A stretch of 37,023 bases of DNA, taken from positions 1 to 37,023 of the forward strand of contig CABTWP010000015.1 in the NCBI GenBank assembly GCA_902488525.1, written 5' to 3'. A program made the position numbers and the translations under genes. Positions 16,433 to 24,479 of the stretch are shown here, one piece after another. The notes below the pieces were generated by a model that was given only the letters and a program-made list of their open reading frames with translations, was not told where the DNA came from and did not search any database. This DNA comes from an uncultured Collinsella sp. (GTDB taxonomy: Bacteria > Actinomycetota > Coriobacteriia > Coriobacteriales > Coriobacteriaceae). Every line of letters begins with the position of its first letter. Position 1 is the first letter of the stretch.

Positions 16433-16654
16433 TTACTGAACCTCGACGACGGCGGCCTCCTCCTTGCGGATGGAAAGCTCGTAGCCGCGCACGTTGATCT
16501 CGACCGGATCACCGAGCGGTGCAACCTTCACGACCTTGAACGAAGTGCCCTTGATGAGCCCCAGGTCCATAAGGTGGCGGCGAAGCGCACCCTCACCGTG
16601 AAGCTTGACGATGGTGGAGCTCTCGCCCACCTTAACGTCACCCAACGTCTTCAT
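16433..16654 (-). CDS. feoA: FeoA-family protein (proximal to feoB)
   Basis: A 73-residue SH3-like FeoA domain protein with the typical HLMDLGLIKGTSFKVVKVAPLGDP run and a C-terminal basic GYELSIRKEEA. FeoA is a cytosolic helper of FeoB. AGGGGGA lies upstream of the ATG. It starts 39 bases after the other feoA gene, in the same operon. Two single-domain FeoA genes before feoB are common in anaerobes. Confidence 0.93.
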   Translation of the reverse strand: MKTLGDVKVGESSTIVKLHGEGALRRHLMDLGLIKGTSFKVVKVAPLGDPVEINVRGYELSIRKEEAAVVEVQ

Positions 16655-16693
16655 CCTCTTGTCCCCCTTTCGGTTTTTATCAAATGCTGCGAA

Positions 16694-16936
16694 CTAACCG
16701 ACGGTCATGATGTGCATGGCGACCTTGGAATCGATGCCAAAGCGTGCGCCCAGCACAGTGACGATGATATTGGCGCCACTCGAGCTCACCACGTGGATTT
16801 CGCTGCCTTCGACAAAGCCGAGGTCCTTGAGGTGGTGCTTCATATCCTCATTGCCCTTTACACGAGACACGCGCACGGTTTCGCCCGCTTTTACCATCGA
16901 AAGCGGCATTGCCGGCATCTGCGGTCCGCAAGACAT
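16694..16936 (-). CDS. feoA: FeoA-family protein (first gene of the feo operon)
   Basis: An 80-residue FeoA domain protein with HHLKDLGFVEGSEIHVVSSSG and a final RFGIDSKVAMHIMTV. It has a short N-terminal extension, MSCGPQMPAMPLSMV, with one Cys, which its neighbour lacks. AGGAG precedes the ATG at 16934-16936. It is the first gene after the operator region at 16979-17032. Confidence 0.92.
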   Translation of the reverse strand: MSCGPQMPAMPLSMVKAGETVRVSRVKGNEDMKHHLKDLGFVEGSEIHVVSSSGANIIVTVLGARFGIDSKVAMHIMTVG

Positions 16937-16978
16937 GAGTGGCTCCTAACGTCAGTTCGTCCTCAACATCGACGCGGT

Positions 16979-17032
16979 AAAAGTTAACCACGCCTATGTT
17001 CGCTTTAGTAAACTAACACGTGGTTAACTTTT
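16979..17032. promoter_or_regulatory. Operator region of the feo operon
   Basis: AAAAGTTAACCACG (16979-16992) and CGTGGTTAACTTTT (17019-17032) are perfect 14-bp inverted repeats 26 bp apart. Between them lies the near-palindrome TTAGTAAACTAA (17005-17016). The symmetrical block is 43 bp upstream of the first feoA start. A DtxR- or Fur-like iron sensor is the natural candidate, but which one cannot be told. Confidence 0.6.
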
Positions 17033-17080
17033 TGGAAAGGGTCCCCATTCAGATTTCGAAAAAGTTTCCTATACGAAACA

Positions 17081-17115
17081 AAGGCGCCGCAAAGACTGTC
17101 TCTTTGCGGCGCCTT
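17081..17115 (-). terminator. Terminator of the HPr-family gene
   Basis: AAGGCGCCGCAAAGA (17081-17095) pairs perfectly with TCTTTGCGGCGCCTT (17101-17115) around a 5-base loop. TTTGTTTC follows on the minus strand. A smaller GGGG-actg-CCCC hairpin (about 17139-17150) lies between it and the gene. Confidence 0.8.
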
Positions 17116-17168
17116 GCCATACCAATTGATGCAACAGAGGGGACTGCCCCTTTGTCACATTGTTGAGG

Positions 17169-17417
17169 TTAGAGCGAGAGGTTTCTGATCGACGTAACGC
17201 AGGAGGCCTCATCTACGCCCGAAACGCGAAAGATGATGTCCTCGCCGCACTCGCCGTAGAGAGCCATGAGTCCCATGACATCGCGGCCATCCGTGTGGCG
17301 ATCGCCGATGCTGACTGACACGTCGCTACGATGCTTGGCAATGATGTCATAGAGCAGCGCAACCGGGCGGGCATGTAGTCCCAACGGATCTTTAATCGTC
17401 TTTGTAAACTCGACCAT
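17169..17417 (-). CDS. HPr-family phosphocarrier protein with Asp at position 46
   Basis: The start ATG at 17415-17417 follows GGGAGGGG and gives 82 residues, the normal HPr length. His15 lies in the canonical PLGLHARPVA motif and would accept phosphate from enzyme I. At position 46, where Gram-positive HPr proteins carry the regulatory Ser of KSIMG, this protein reads GRDVMG with Asp46. HPr kinase therefore cannot act there, and the charge could mimic phospho-Ser. The gene stands alone, without enzyme I or PTS permease genes nearby. It could be the general PTS carrier or a regulatory relative of Crh type. Confidence 0.88.
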   Translation of the reverse strand: MVEFTKTIKDPLGLHARPVALLYDIIAKHRSDVSVSIGDRHTDGRDVMGLMALYGECGEDIIFRVSGVDEASCVTSIRNLSL

Positions 17418-17514
17418 GTCCCCTCCCGCGGCATCGCACATTCGGCCGGCAAAACCCAGCCACGTGGTAGCTATTGTACCGTTAGATGCTTCTCGAGAGC
17501 TCCTCTGAACACCT

Positions 17515-17783
17515 CGTGGTCAAAAAGTGGCAAATATGAGTACTGTCACCAATTTAGTAGCAGCAAAATCGAGAGCAAATTGCCTAATTTGAGCGATTCG
17601 AAGGTAGCGCACAGAGATGTGGTGTAAGAGGCGGGGCATGCCCCGCCTCTTACACCACATCTCTGTGCGCTACCTTAAAGGGAGTTAGATAAATCGACTT
17701 TGAGCCCATTTTCGCTCAGAGCAGGCCGAAAAATATGACACCTCTTTTGCAACAGTACTCATATTTAGCATTTTTTGACCACG
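17515..17783. repeat. 269-bp element with 32-bp near-perfect terminal inverted repeats
   Basis: Bases 17515-17546 match the reverse complement of 17752-17783 at 29 of 32 positions. The element fills most of the 469-bp gap between the HPr gene and the APC permease remnant, and a perfect 76-bp palindrome sits near its middle. No open frame of note and no obvious target-site duplication were seen. It resembles a MITE or a large nested intergenic hairpin. Confidence 0.75.
17601..17676. repeat. Perfect 76-bp palindrome without a loop
   Basis: The left arm 17601-17638 is the exact reverse complement of 17639-17676, with the centre in GGGGCATGCCCC. All 38 pairs match and there is no spacer. The outermost bases AAGGTAGCGC are mirrored as GCGCTACCTT. 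It could extrude as a cruciform or be an assembly fold-back. Confidence 0.95.
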
Positions 17784-17803
17784 GGGTCCAAAACCATGCC
17801 CCA

Positions 17804-17839
17804 AAACACAAAAGGAGGGGCCTCGTAAGGCCCCTCCTT
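17804..17839 (-). terminator. Terminator of the APC permease gene
   Basis: AAGGAGGGGCC (17812-17822) pairs with GGCCCCTCCTT (17829-17839) around a 6-base loop. The minus-strand continuation is T-rich (TTTTGTGTTTTGG). It lies 47 bases past the end of the permease frame. Confidence 0.85.
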
Positions 17840-17886
17840 AGGAAAGGGAATCGATTTATTCCACAGCCGTAGATTAATCCTAGCCG

Positions 17887-19336
17887 CTACTCCATCATAT
17901 CGAGGACGGAAGGGTGAAGCTCGTTCTCGGCGGCCTCGGGATCGGTCTCGCGCAGGCGGTTGATGTAGCGGTTGTACCACATCACGGCAAGGCCCAGGAA
18001 GACAACCACGCCGCCAACGTTGTAGACCAGCGTCAGCCACAGCGGCTGATCGAGCGGAATGGTGCCGCAGATAAGCACGAAGCAGAAGACCACAAGCAGG
18101 AATGCAGCAACGACCAGACCGAAGGTACGCGAGCCCATGCGGAAGTCACGGGGAGCGGTGTCGAAGTTCTTGCGCAGCATAAAGTAGGCAAGCAAAATCA
18201 GCAGCGGTGGCAGCAGTCATGTTGGTGACGATCATGAGCAGGTCGTCGAGGTTACCGGAGCCCAGGGCCGGAATGATCAGGATGGGGACGACGATGGCGA
18301 ACTGCAGCCAAGCGGCGCGGGCGGGAATGCCGTGCTCGTTGAGCTCGACGATCTTGCTACCAAAGACGCCCTTGGGGATCTCGGTGAAGAAAACCTTGAT
18401 GGGAGCAGAGGTCCACATCATGAGGGAGCCCAGCGTGGCGGCGAGAAGGATCAAGCCGATGGCGCGCGTAGACACTTCCATGGGAATGCCAAAGTGGGCA
18501 AAGACAGCGCCGAATACGTCGAAGATACCGGTGGAGATGGCAACGCCGCCCTCGGGGATGAACAGGTTAACCAGCAGCGAAGCGCCTGCATACAGAAGGC
18601 CGATGGTCAGGCCGGCGATAACGACGGTGCGCACGAAGGCCTTGACGCCACCCTTAAGGTCGTTAAGGAACACGCCGACAGACTCAGCGCCGCCAACGCC
18701 CTGGATGATCCAGGCAAGCGTACCGAAGAAGCCCCACGCAGTTGCGAAGTTGCTCATGTCGGGAGCCATGTTAGCGGGAGTAGGAGCCGTAGCGAACTCA
18801 ACGCCGCCAAAGGCAGCAGCCAGGGACAGCAGGATGAACACGGCGGTCAGGCCGAGAGCCGCGGTCGAACCGAAGGAGGAAATGGAGCCGATCCACTTAG
18901 CGCCCTTGGTCGAAACCCACGTGGCGATAGCAAAGACGACGATCTCGATAATGGTGATCCACAGCTGCGAAAGCTCGGCGTTGGCACCAAAGAACACGTA
19001 GCTCGCGTAGATGATGACGTTGGGCAGGACGGACGCAAAGAAGAACAGGTTAACAAACCAGTAGCTAAATGCCGTCAGGAACGCCCAGCGACCACCCATC
19101 GAGGTCTTAACCCATGCGTACACGCCAGACTCGGAGTCCTTGTTGAGGCCGACGAACTCGGCGGTAACCAGGGTATAGGGGACAAAGTACAAAAGCGTGG
19201 CGAAGAAGAACGACGGCGCAGCTGCCAAGCCGATGGCCGCGTTGTTGTTGATGATGTTCTTGATACCGAACACGGCGGCGACCGTCATGCCCAGCAGAGC
19301 GAACGAACCAATCGTTCCTCGTTTTTCAGAGCTCAT
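17887..19336 (-). pseudogene. APC-superfamily amino acid permease, interrupted by a frameshift
   Basis: Translation starts at ATG 19334-19336 behind GGGAGGGC and reads as an APC permease with N-terminal GTIGSFALLGMTVAAVFGI and about ten hydrophobic segments. It resembles the GadC/YjeM group of amino acid or glutamate/GABA transporters. Near 18199 the frame changes: after VTNMTAATAA the original frame runs into DFACLL and stops at 18146, while the family-like sequence continues as ILLAYFMLRKNF in the +1 frame to 17887. The two parts together make a normal length of about 480 residues. This is either a recent disabling mutation or a sequence error; no slippery site for programmed shifting is visible. 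Confidence 0.85.
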
Positions 19337-19367
19337 AAGCCCTCCCAATCATCTGTTAAATGTCATC

Positions 19368-19403
19368 TAAAACCGTCCGAGCTGCAAGTGCAAACACGGA
19401 CGG
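19368..19403 (-). terminator. Terminator of the ebgA-ebgC operon
   Basis: CCGTCCG (19373-19379) pairs with CGGACGG (19397-19403); on the minus strand TTTTAG follows. It lies about 87 bases past the ebgC stop, between that gene and the permease start. Confidence 0.65.
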
Positions 19404-19489
19404 CGCACCTGCTAAGGGGAATGGGGAAAAGGGAGTCAACAAAGCCATCCCCCTTAACGGCGCGAAGCAAACGTCCAGGCGGACGAATA

Positions 19490-19945
19490 CTACTTGTTGG
19501 GGAAGGAATAACCTTCGACTGTCACGTGCAGTACCACGACGCGGGGATCCGCGGCATCGGCCACGACACGGTAGGCCTCGTCAATTTCGACGACGGCAAC
19601 GCCGCCGGCGGGAATCGTCACGGTCTCCCCCGTACCCTCAAAGCGCTCGCGATCATCGATATCGCTGTAGGCGCGCGTACAGGTAAGATCGGCCTTGGAA
19701 GCCACCTCAACGGTCAGATTGCCGTCGAGCGGGGCGAGCACGGCATGGTAGCGACGGTGACCGACCAGATCGGCAGTAGCCGCCTCGTGGGCGTTCACCC
19801 ACCAATACACCAGCGAGTCGCCGATAGAGTACGCCACATCGTGCTGCAGGTCGGCAACGCCGTCGAGTGCCTGACCGGTACGCATCCACTTCTTGACGGA
19901 CTTCATCTGGGCGTCGAAATCGGCACGCGAGTTAAAGATATGCAT
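19490..19945 (-). CDS. ebgC: Beta-galactosidase small subunit (EbgC, YhcH/YjgK/YiaL family)
   Basis: A 151-residue protein of the YhcH/YjgK/YiaL cupin-like family, the same size as E. coli EbgC, the beta subunit needed for full activity of the EbgA hydrolase. The features are the N-terminal MHIFNSRADFD, VYWWVNAHEAATADLVGHRRYHAVLAPLDG in the middle and a final VVVLHVTVEGYSF. Its ATG lies 1 base past the ebgA stop codon, and its ribosome site AAGGAGG lies inside the end of ebgA, so the two are translationally coupled. The position beside a GH2 enzyme supports EbgC over the sialic-acid relatives of the family. Confidence 0.9.
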   Translation of the reverse strand: MHIFNSRADFDAQMKSVKKWMRTGQALDGVADLQHDVAYSIGDSLVYWWVNAHEAATADLVGHRRYHAVLAPLDGNLTVEVASKADLTCTRAYSDIDDRERFEGTGETVTIPAGGVAVVEIDEAYRVVADAADPRVVVLHVTVEGYSFPNK

Positions 19946-19948
19946 GAC

Positions 19949-22900
19949 TTATGCCTCCTTAATGGGTGCCAGCGCCTGAGCCAGATCGGCAGACGTCAGC
20001 GGTCGCAGGGACACCTCAAAGCTGAAGCTCTCAAAACGGGTGCGATAGGAATCGAGCACCTCGGAACCCCAAGAGTTCGAGCCAAGGCCGAGCAGCTGGT
20101 CGTTGATGTTGACCGTAACCGTTTCGCCCGGGACAAGATCGTAGACATGCTTGGCGTTATCGATAGCCTCGCAGCTATAGGGCCATGCGGAGAACGAGAA
20201 CGGATTGGAAGCGGCGTCGCTCGGACGCGTCACGACCAGACCGTCACCGTGGCTGGAGCGCAGGGCGACCCAGCGGGTACCCTCGCGGTTGGCGCAGTCC
20301 TGGGGCATAACGTAGGGCGTGAACATGTCGTCGACCGTAGTGCGGTAATGACCGACCGGGTTGGCGCGCAGCGAGTCCGGATAGTTCTCGCCCGGGCCGT
20401 GGCCATACCACTCGACGGCACGATCACAACCGGGAACCTCGAAGGAGATGCCGATGCGCGGGATAATGTCCGAATAGTCGCCGTAGGGCTCGCCGGAAAC
20501 CTTGAGGTCGACGCGGCCACTCGGAAGCACGGTATAGACGAGCTCGACGCGCATGCCGAACGCGCGGACGGGAGGAGCGATACGCTGGCTCACGGTAACG
20601 ACGACCGCATTGCCGTCCTGCTTCCAAGAAACCTTGCGGGTGGACGTCTGCATTACATCGATGAAGTTATCCTTCCACAGGGAGTCGTACTCCTGAGCGT
20701 GGTTATCGACGAGCGGATGCCAAAAACCAACCTGGGGACCAGAGGCCATGACGTCACGGCCGGATGCCTTCCACTTGCTCACGGTGCCGTTTACCTTGCT
20801 GAAGGTCAGCTCGCCGTTGAGGGAGTGAATGCGAATCTCCTGCTCGGTCTCCTCGACCGTAAGCTCAGGACGAGCTGGGGCGGCGATGGCCGGCGCCGGA
20901 TGGTTTGCGATGGCAAACTGGCTTGCACCCAGCTGGAACATCGGCTCGCACCAGACGTGAGCGGCCATGGTGTAGGCGCGCACGGTCAGCAGGGTCTCGC
21001 CTACCGCGGCCTCGCGAATCACCAGCGGAAGCTGGACGGACTCGCCGGGGGCAACCGCACCGGGCATGAGCGTCTTGCGGCAGACCACGTCGCCGTCCAC
21101 CAGGGTCTCCGCCGACAGGCAAACATCCTCGAGGGTGGTAAACCAGCGCTTGTTGGTGACAGTCAGCTCGCCCGCCTCGGCGTCATAAGCCATGCGAACC
21201 GGGCAGATGACCTGGCCGTACTCGGTAAGGCCCGGGCTCGGCTGCTGCCAGGGGAACACCATGCCATCGATGCAGAAGTTGCTGTTGTTGGGGTAATCGC
21301 CGTTGTCGCCGCCATACATATCGTAGGCAATGCCGTCCTCGGTCACAGCAGCCAGACCGTGGTCGCACCATTCCCAGATAAACTGGCCTTGGATGCAATC
21401 CCAGCGATCGAAGACCTCCTGATACTCGGACAGGCCTCCGGGGCCGTTGCCCATGGAGTGACCGTACTCGCAGTTGATGCGCGGCTTGGGGAATGGATGC
21501 TCACCAAAGTCGTTCATCTGCGACACGCGGGAGTACATGGTAGAGATAACGTCGACGGTATCGGCGTTGCGATCCTCCTCGTAATGGACCGGACGACCAT
21601 CGAGCTCGTGAGCCTTGGCGTACATCGCGCGGATGTTGCAGCCATAGCCGCTCTCGTTGCCCATCGACCACATAATGATGCAGGCGTGATTGCGCTCCTG
21701 CATCACCAGGCGCTCAATGCGGTCGACGTAGGCCGGCTCCCATGCCGGGTCGTCGGTGACCAGGGCGATATTGCCGATATTCTCGAAGCCGTGGCTCTCC
21801 ATATCGGTCTCGGCGACCAGCATGATGCCATACTCGTCGCACAGCTCGTAAAAGCGCGGGTCGTTGGCGTAGTGGGACGTGCGCACCGCGTTGATGTTGT
21901 GCTGCTTCATGAGCTCCAGGTCGCGGCGCATGCGATCGAGGCCCACGGCGCGGCCCTTGTGATCGTCGTGATCGTGGCGGTTGACGCCATGCATCTTAAA
22001 GTAAGTGCCGTTGAGGTAGATATGATTGCCCTCGACCGTCACCTCGGCAAGACCCTGGCGATGCGGGACGTACTCGCTGACCTGGTCACCGTCGTAGACC
22101 TCAAACGTAAGGTCGTAGAGGAAGGGGTCCTCGGGATTCCAGAAGTGGGCATCGGTCACACCGCACTCGGCATGGCCGTCGACGCACTCGCCCGCAGCCA
22201 CCACGTTCTCGCCATCGCTGAGCGTAAACACAACGCGGGAAGAGCCCTCGGCAACCGTATCGAGCGTAATCAGAGCGGTATCGCCCTCGCGGTGCGTGCG
22301 GAACCTAAAGTCGACCAGGTGCGCGGCGGGACGCTGCATAAGGTACACATCGCGGAAGATGCCCGAGGCCCACCACATATCCTGGTCCTCGATATAGCTG
22401 CCATCGCTGTACTGCAGGACCTTGACCGCAAACAGGTTGTCGCCCTCGACAAGCGCGTCGGTCACGTCGAACTCGGCAGACAGGCGCGAACCCTTGGTCA
22501 TGCCGATAAACTGACCGTTGACGTACAGCTCACCATAGCTCTCGATGCCGTCAAAGCGAATGATCTCGCGAGCGCCGGCAGGCACGGCGGGAAGGTTGAC
22601 GATGCGCTGGTACACGCCCGTGGGATCGTCAGAGGGAACGAACGGCTGATCCACCGGGAACGGGAAGCCCTCGTCGGTGTAGGCAAGGTTGCCATAGCCG
22701 TCCACCTGCCACAGGTGCGGAACCTCCACGTGATCCCACTCGGGCTTGTACGTGGAGAGTTCCTCGTTGGAGACGGCAGCGGGGCCCTCAAAGAGGCGGA
22801 ACTGCCACGAGCCGGACAGCTGGACAAACCCGCGCGACAGCTCGCGGCTGTACGTTGCAGCGAGATCGGCGGTCTCGTAACCCATAAAGTACGCATGGGG

Positions 22901-22957
22901 TGCCAGGCGGTTCCTGTGGGTGAGCGCTTGGTTTTCCCAATCGTTAATGGCGTCCAT
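19949..22957 (-). CDS. ebgA: GH2 beta-galactosidase large subunit, EbgA/LacZ type
   Basis: A 1002-residue cytoplasmic GH2 enzyme that hydrolyses beta-galactosides. It follows the LacZ plan: jelly roll (about 40-215), immunoglobulin-like domains, TIM barrel (about 320-600) and a C-terminal beta-galactosidase small-chain domain (about 720-1000). The acid/base is Glu435 in SMGNESG and the nucleophile Glu497 in NCEYGHSMGN. GVNRHDH and RTSHY (about 325-363) are the usual substrate and metal site motifs. AAGGAG precedes the ATG at 22955-22957. Pairing with ebgC makes it EbgA-like. Control is probably through three CAACCGGTTG operators and the divergent LacI gene. Confidence 0.95.
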   Translation of the reverse strand: MDAINDWENQALTHRNRLAPHAYFMGYETADLAATYSRELSRGFVQLSGSWQFRLFEGPAAVSNEELSTYKPEWDHVEVPHLWQVDGYGNLAYTDEGFPFPVDQPFVPSDDPTGVYQRIVNLPAVPAGAREIIRFDGIESYGELYVNGQFIGMTKGSRLSAEFDVTDALVEGDNLFAVKVLQYSDGSYIEDQDMWWASGIFRDVYLMQRPAAHLVDFRFRTHREGDTALITLDTVAEGSSRVVFTLSDGENVVAAGECVDGHAECGVTDAHFWNPEDPFLYDLTFEVYDGDQVSEYVPHRQGLAEVTVEGNHIYLNGTYFKMHGVNRHDHDDHKGRAVGLDRMRRDLELMKQHNINAVRTSHYANDPRFYELCDEYGIMLVAETDMESHGFENIGNIALVTDDPAWEPAYVDRIERLVMQERNHACIIMWSMGNESGYGCNIRAMYAKAHELDGRPVHYEEDRNADTVDVISTMYSRVSQMNDFGEHPFPKPRINCEYGHSMGNGPGGLSEYQEVFDRWDCIQGQFIWEWCDHGLAAVTEDGIAYDMYGGDNGDYPNNSNFCIDGMVFPWQQPSPGLTEYGQVICPVRMAYDAEAGELTVTNKRWFTTLEDVCLSAETLVDGDVVCRKTLMPGAVAPGESVQLPLVIREAAVGETLLTVRAYTMAAHVWCEPMFQLGASQFAIANHPAPAIAAPARPELTVEETEQEIRIHSLNGELTFSKVNGTVSKWKASGRDVMASGPQVGFWHPLVDNHAQEYDSLWKDNFIDVMQTSTRKVSWKQDGNAVVVTVSQRIAPPVRAFGMRVELVYTVLPSGRVDLKVSGEPYGDYSDIIPRIGISFEVPGCDRAVEWYGHGPGENYPDSLRANPVGHYRTTVDDMFTPYVMPQDCANREGTRWVALRSSHGDGLVVTRPSDAASNPFSFSAWPYSCEAIDNAKHVYDLVPGETVTVNINDQLLGLGSNSWGSEVLDSYRTRFESFSFEVSLRPLTSADLAQALAPIKEA

Positions 22958-22992
22958 GGTGATGCTCCTTCATCATCGTAGTGATTCTTGTG

Positions 22993-23002
22993 CAACCGGT
23001 TG
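22993..23002. promoter_or_regulatory. ebg operator O1
   Basis: CAACCGGTTG, a perfect palindrome with central CG, lies 5 bp downstream of the predicted -10 and 36 bp from the ebgA start codon. It is one of three identical sites. Confidence 0.8.
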
Positions 23003-23007
23003 TCCTT

Positions 23008-23037
23008 ATCTTACGGGCGATGCAAAAAACTGTGCAA
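23008..23037 (-). promoter_or_regulatory. Predicted ebgA promoter
   Basis: On the minus strand a -35 TTGCAC (23037-23032) and a -10 TAAGAT (23013-23008) are 18 bp apart. The -35 overlaps operator O2 and O1 follows the -10, the same layout as at the two galacturonate promoters. Confidence 0.6.
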
Positions 23038-23044
23038 CCGGTTG
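23035..23044. promoter_or_regulatory. ebg operator O2
   Basis: CAACCGGTTG, centred 42 bp from O1 and overlapping the predicted -35. The flanking TG on the left and TC on the right are shared with O1. Confidence 0.8.
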
Positions 23045-23049
23045 TCCGC

Positions 23050-23077
23050 TGAACGGTCGATTTGGCCGGGTTACCGG
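23050..23077 (-). promoter_or_regulatory. Shared 28-bp upstream element, copy 3
   Basis: It begins TGAACGGT-C-GATTT and ends TTACCGG, lying between operators O2 and O3. The gap to the predicted -35 is 12 bp, against 21 and 22 bp at the other two promoters: one helical turn less. The centre is near -62. Confidence 0.6.
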
Positions 23078-23079
23078 TG

Positions 23080-23089
23080 CAACCGGTTG
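23080..23089. promoter_or_regulatory. ebg operator O3
   Basis: The third CAACCGGTTG is centred 45 bp upstream of O2. The rest of this 376-bp divergent gap (23100-23333) holds no other clear signal; the promoter of the regulator gene should lie there. Confidence 0.75.
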
Positions 23090-23333
23090 TACAATCGCAA
23101 CACTTATGTCACCCTGAGTATCGAAACTCAGCACAAGACATCGTTCTTAAGCTCGTAGGCAACCTCCACGCCCGCTGATATCTCACCCACACGAGACGTA
23201 TTCGATTTCGGCTTGGTTGCAAAACGACACCGGTCACCGGATATCATGAACGCTGTTCAGGCGCACTATAGTAAGCTGTATCCGCACTAGCCCGTATCAG
23301 TGACAACATCGACCGCATTTTCCAGGAGACGCC

Positions 23334-24350
23334 ATGACACAAACAGTTCGCACCGCACCTACGCTTGCCGAGGTTGCCGCAGCTGCCGGCGTGTCGCGCT
23401 CCACGGCATCGCGCGCCCTCAACGATTCGCTCCGCATTAGCGAGGAAACCAAAAAGCGCGTCCGCGCGGCGGCCAAGGAAGTCAATTTTGTCCCCAACGC
23501 TCGTGGCCGAGCGCTCGCTGTCGGGCGCACGGAAATCATCGCCGTGCTCGTGACCGAGCCTCTGAGTGAACTCTTCAGCGACCCCACCTATAGCGAGTTT
23601 TTGAGCGGCATTACCGAGGAACTGTCGGAGTCGTCCTATCTGCCCGTTATCTTGCAGGCGTCTTCTACGCATGAGCGCAACCGCGCACGCGAGCACTTTG
23701 AGCGCCGCTCGTTCGACGCCGTGATCGACGTCTCTCCCTACAAAGGTAGCGAGCTGCTCGAGGTGCTGCGCGAGCTGGGCGTACCCACCGTGTTGTGCGG
23801 CCAGCTCGAGGGCCACCCCTATCGCGATGTGTTCTCGACGGTCTACTCTGACGACGAAGAGGGCGGACATTTTGCGGCACTCGCCATGAAGGATCGCGGG
23901 CGCAAAGATATCGTCGCCGTGTTGGGACCGCAAGACAACCCCGCTGTTGTCGACCGCCTGCGCGGCTACCGCGCCGTCTTGGGCGAAGACCTCCCAGACG
24001 CAAACGTTATCTATACCGGCTGGAACAGCGGAGACGGCTATCAGGCCATGCACCAGATCCTCGCGCGCGAGATTGCTTTCGATGGCGTGCTCTGCGGATC
24101 GGACCGTATCGCGGCTGGCGTCATCACCGCACTCAACGAGGCAGGCCTATCCGTTCCTGCGGACGTTTCTGTCGTCGGCTTCGACGATCACGAGATTGCG
24201 GCGCGCTGCGTCCCCGCGCTCACGACCGTCCGCCAGCCCCTGCGCGAAGAAGGACACATGGCCGCCAACATTGCGCTCGACATGATCAAGGGTGCCGAGC
24301 CCACCACCACCGTCATGCACATGCAGCTCGTTCAGAGAGACTCGCTATAA
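23334..24350 (+). CDS. LacI-family regulator, divergent from ebgA
   Basis: A 338-residue LacI/GalR repressor. Helix-turn-helix: residues 9-55, with TLAEVAAAAGVSRSTASRALN, then hinge GRALAVGRT. The sensor domain (about 65-335) shows the usual family motifs, such as LCGSDRIAAGVITAL and VSVVGFDDHEIA. The start ATG has AGGAG upstream. It is divergent from ebgA, and the intergenic region holds three identical CG-centred palindromes, the standard arrangement for a local repressor. A beta-galactoside or galactose effector is inferred. Confidence 0.93.
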   Translation: MTQTVRTAPTLAEVAAAAGVSRSTASRALNDSLRISEETKKRVRAAAKEVNFVPNARGRALAVGRTEIIAVLVTEPLSELFSDPTYSEFLSGITEELSESSYLPVILQASSTHERNRAREHFERRSFDAVIDVSPYKGSELLEVLRELGVPTVLCGQLEGHPYRDVFSTVYSDDEEGGHFAALAMKDRGRKDIVAVLGPQDNPAVVDRLRGYRAVLGEDLPDANVIYTGWNSGDGYQAMHQILAREIAFDGVLCGSDRIAAGVITALNEAGLSVPADVSVVGFDDHEIAARCVPALTTVRQPLREEGHMAANIALDMIKGAEPTTTVMHMQLVQRDSL

Positions 24351-24356
24351 GAAACT

Positions 24357-24400
24357 GGGGCAGGCTTTCCGCCAAACAGTTGTTGCGGAAAGCCTGTCCC
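24357..24400. repeat. Intergenic hairpin H1 of a tandem series
   Basis: GGGGCAGGCTTTCCGC (24357-24372) pairs with GCGGAAAGCCTGTCCC (24385-24400) in a 16-bp stem with one G-T pair and a 12-base loop. It begins 7 bases past the stop of the LacI gene. Confidence 0.85.
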
Positions 24401-24416
24401 GTTTGAGCGCTCATTC

Positions 24417-24469
24417 TGGGGCACAGTTTCCGTTAGACAGCTCAACCGGAAACTGTGCCCCATTATTTT
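24417..24469 (+). terminator. Intergenic hairpin H2, likely terminator of the LacI gene
   Basis: TGGGGCACAGTTTCCG (24417-24432) pairs with CGGAAACTGTGCCCCA (24447-24462), 16 of 16. The plus strand continues ATTATTTTG, so among the three tandem hairpins this one looks most like a Rho-independent terminator. Confidence 0.7.
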
Positions 24470-24479
24470 GCCGAATACT

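Noticed and set aside
18190..18210. Programmed frameshift in the APC permease
   Set aside because: No slippery heptamer or downstream structure is evident, and the family is not known to use one; a mutation or sequence error is simpler.
18332..22981. A 1549-codon open frame on the plus strand, antisense to the permease, ebgC and ebgA
   Set aside because: It is antisense to three well-supported genes, has no ribosome site and its translation has no family features. Long antisense frames arise from GC-rich codon use.
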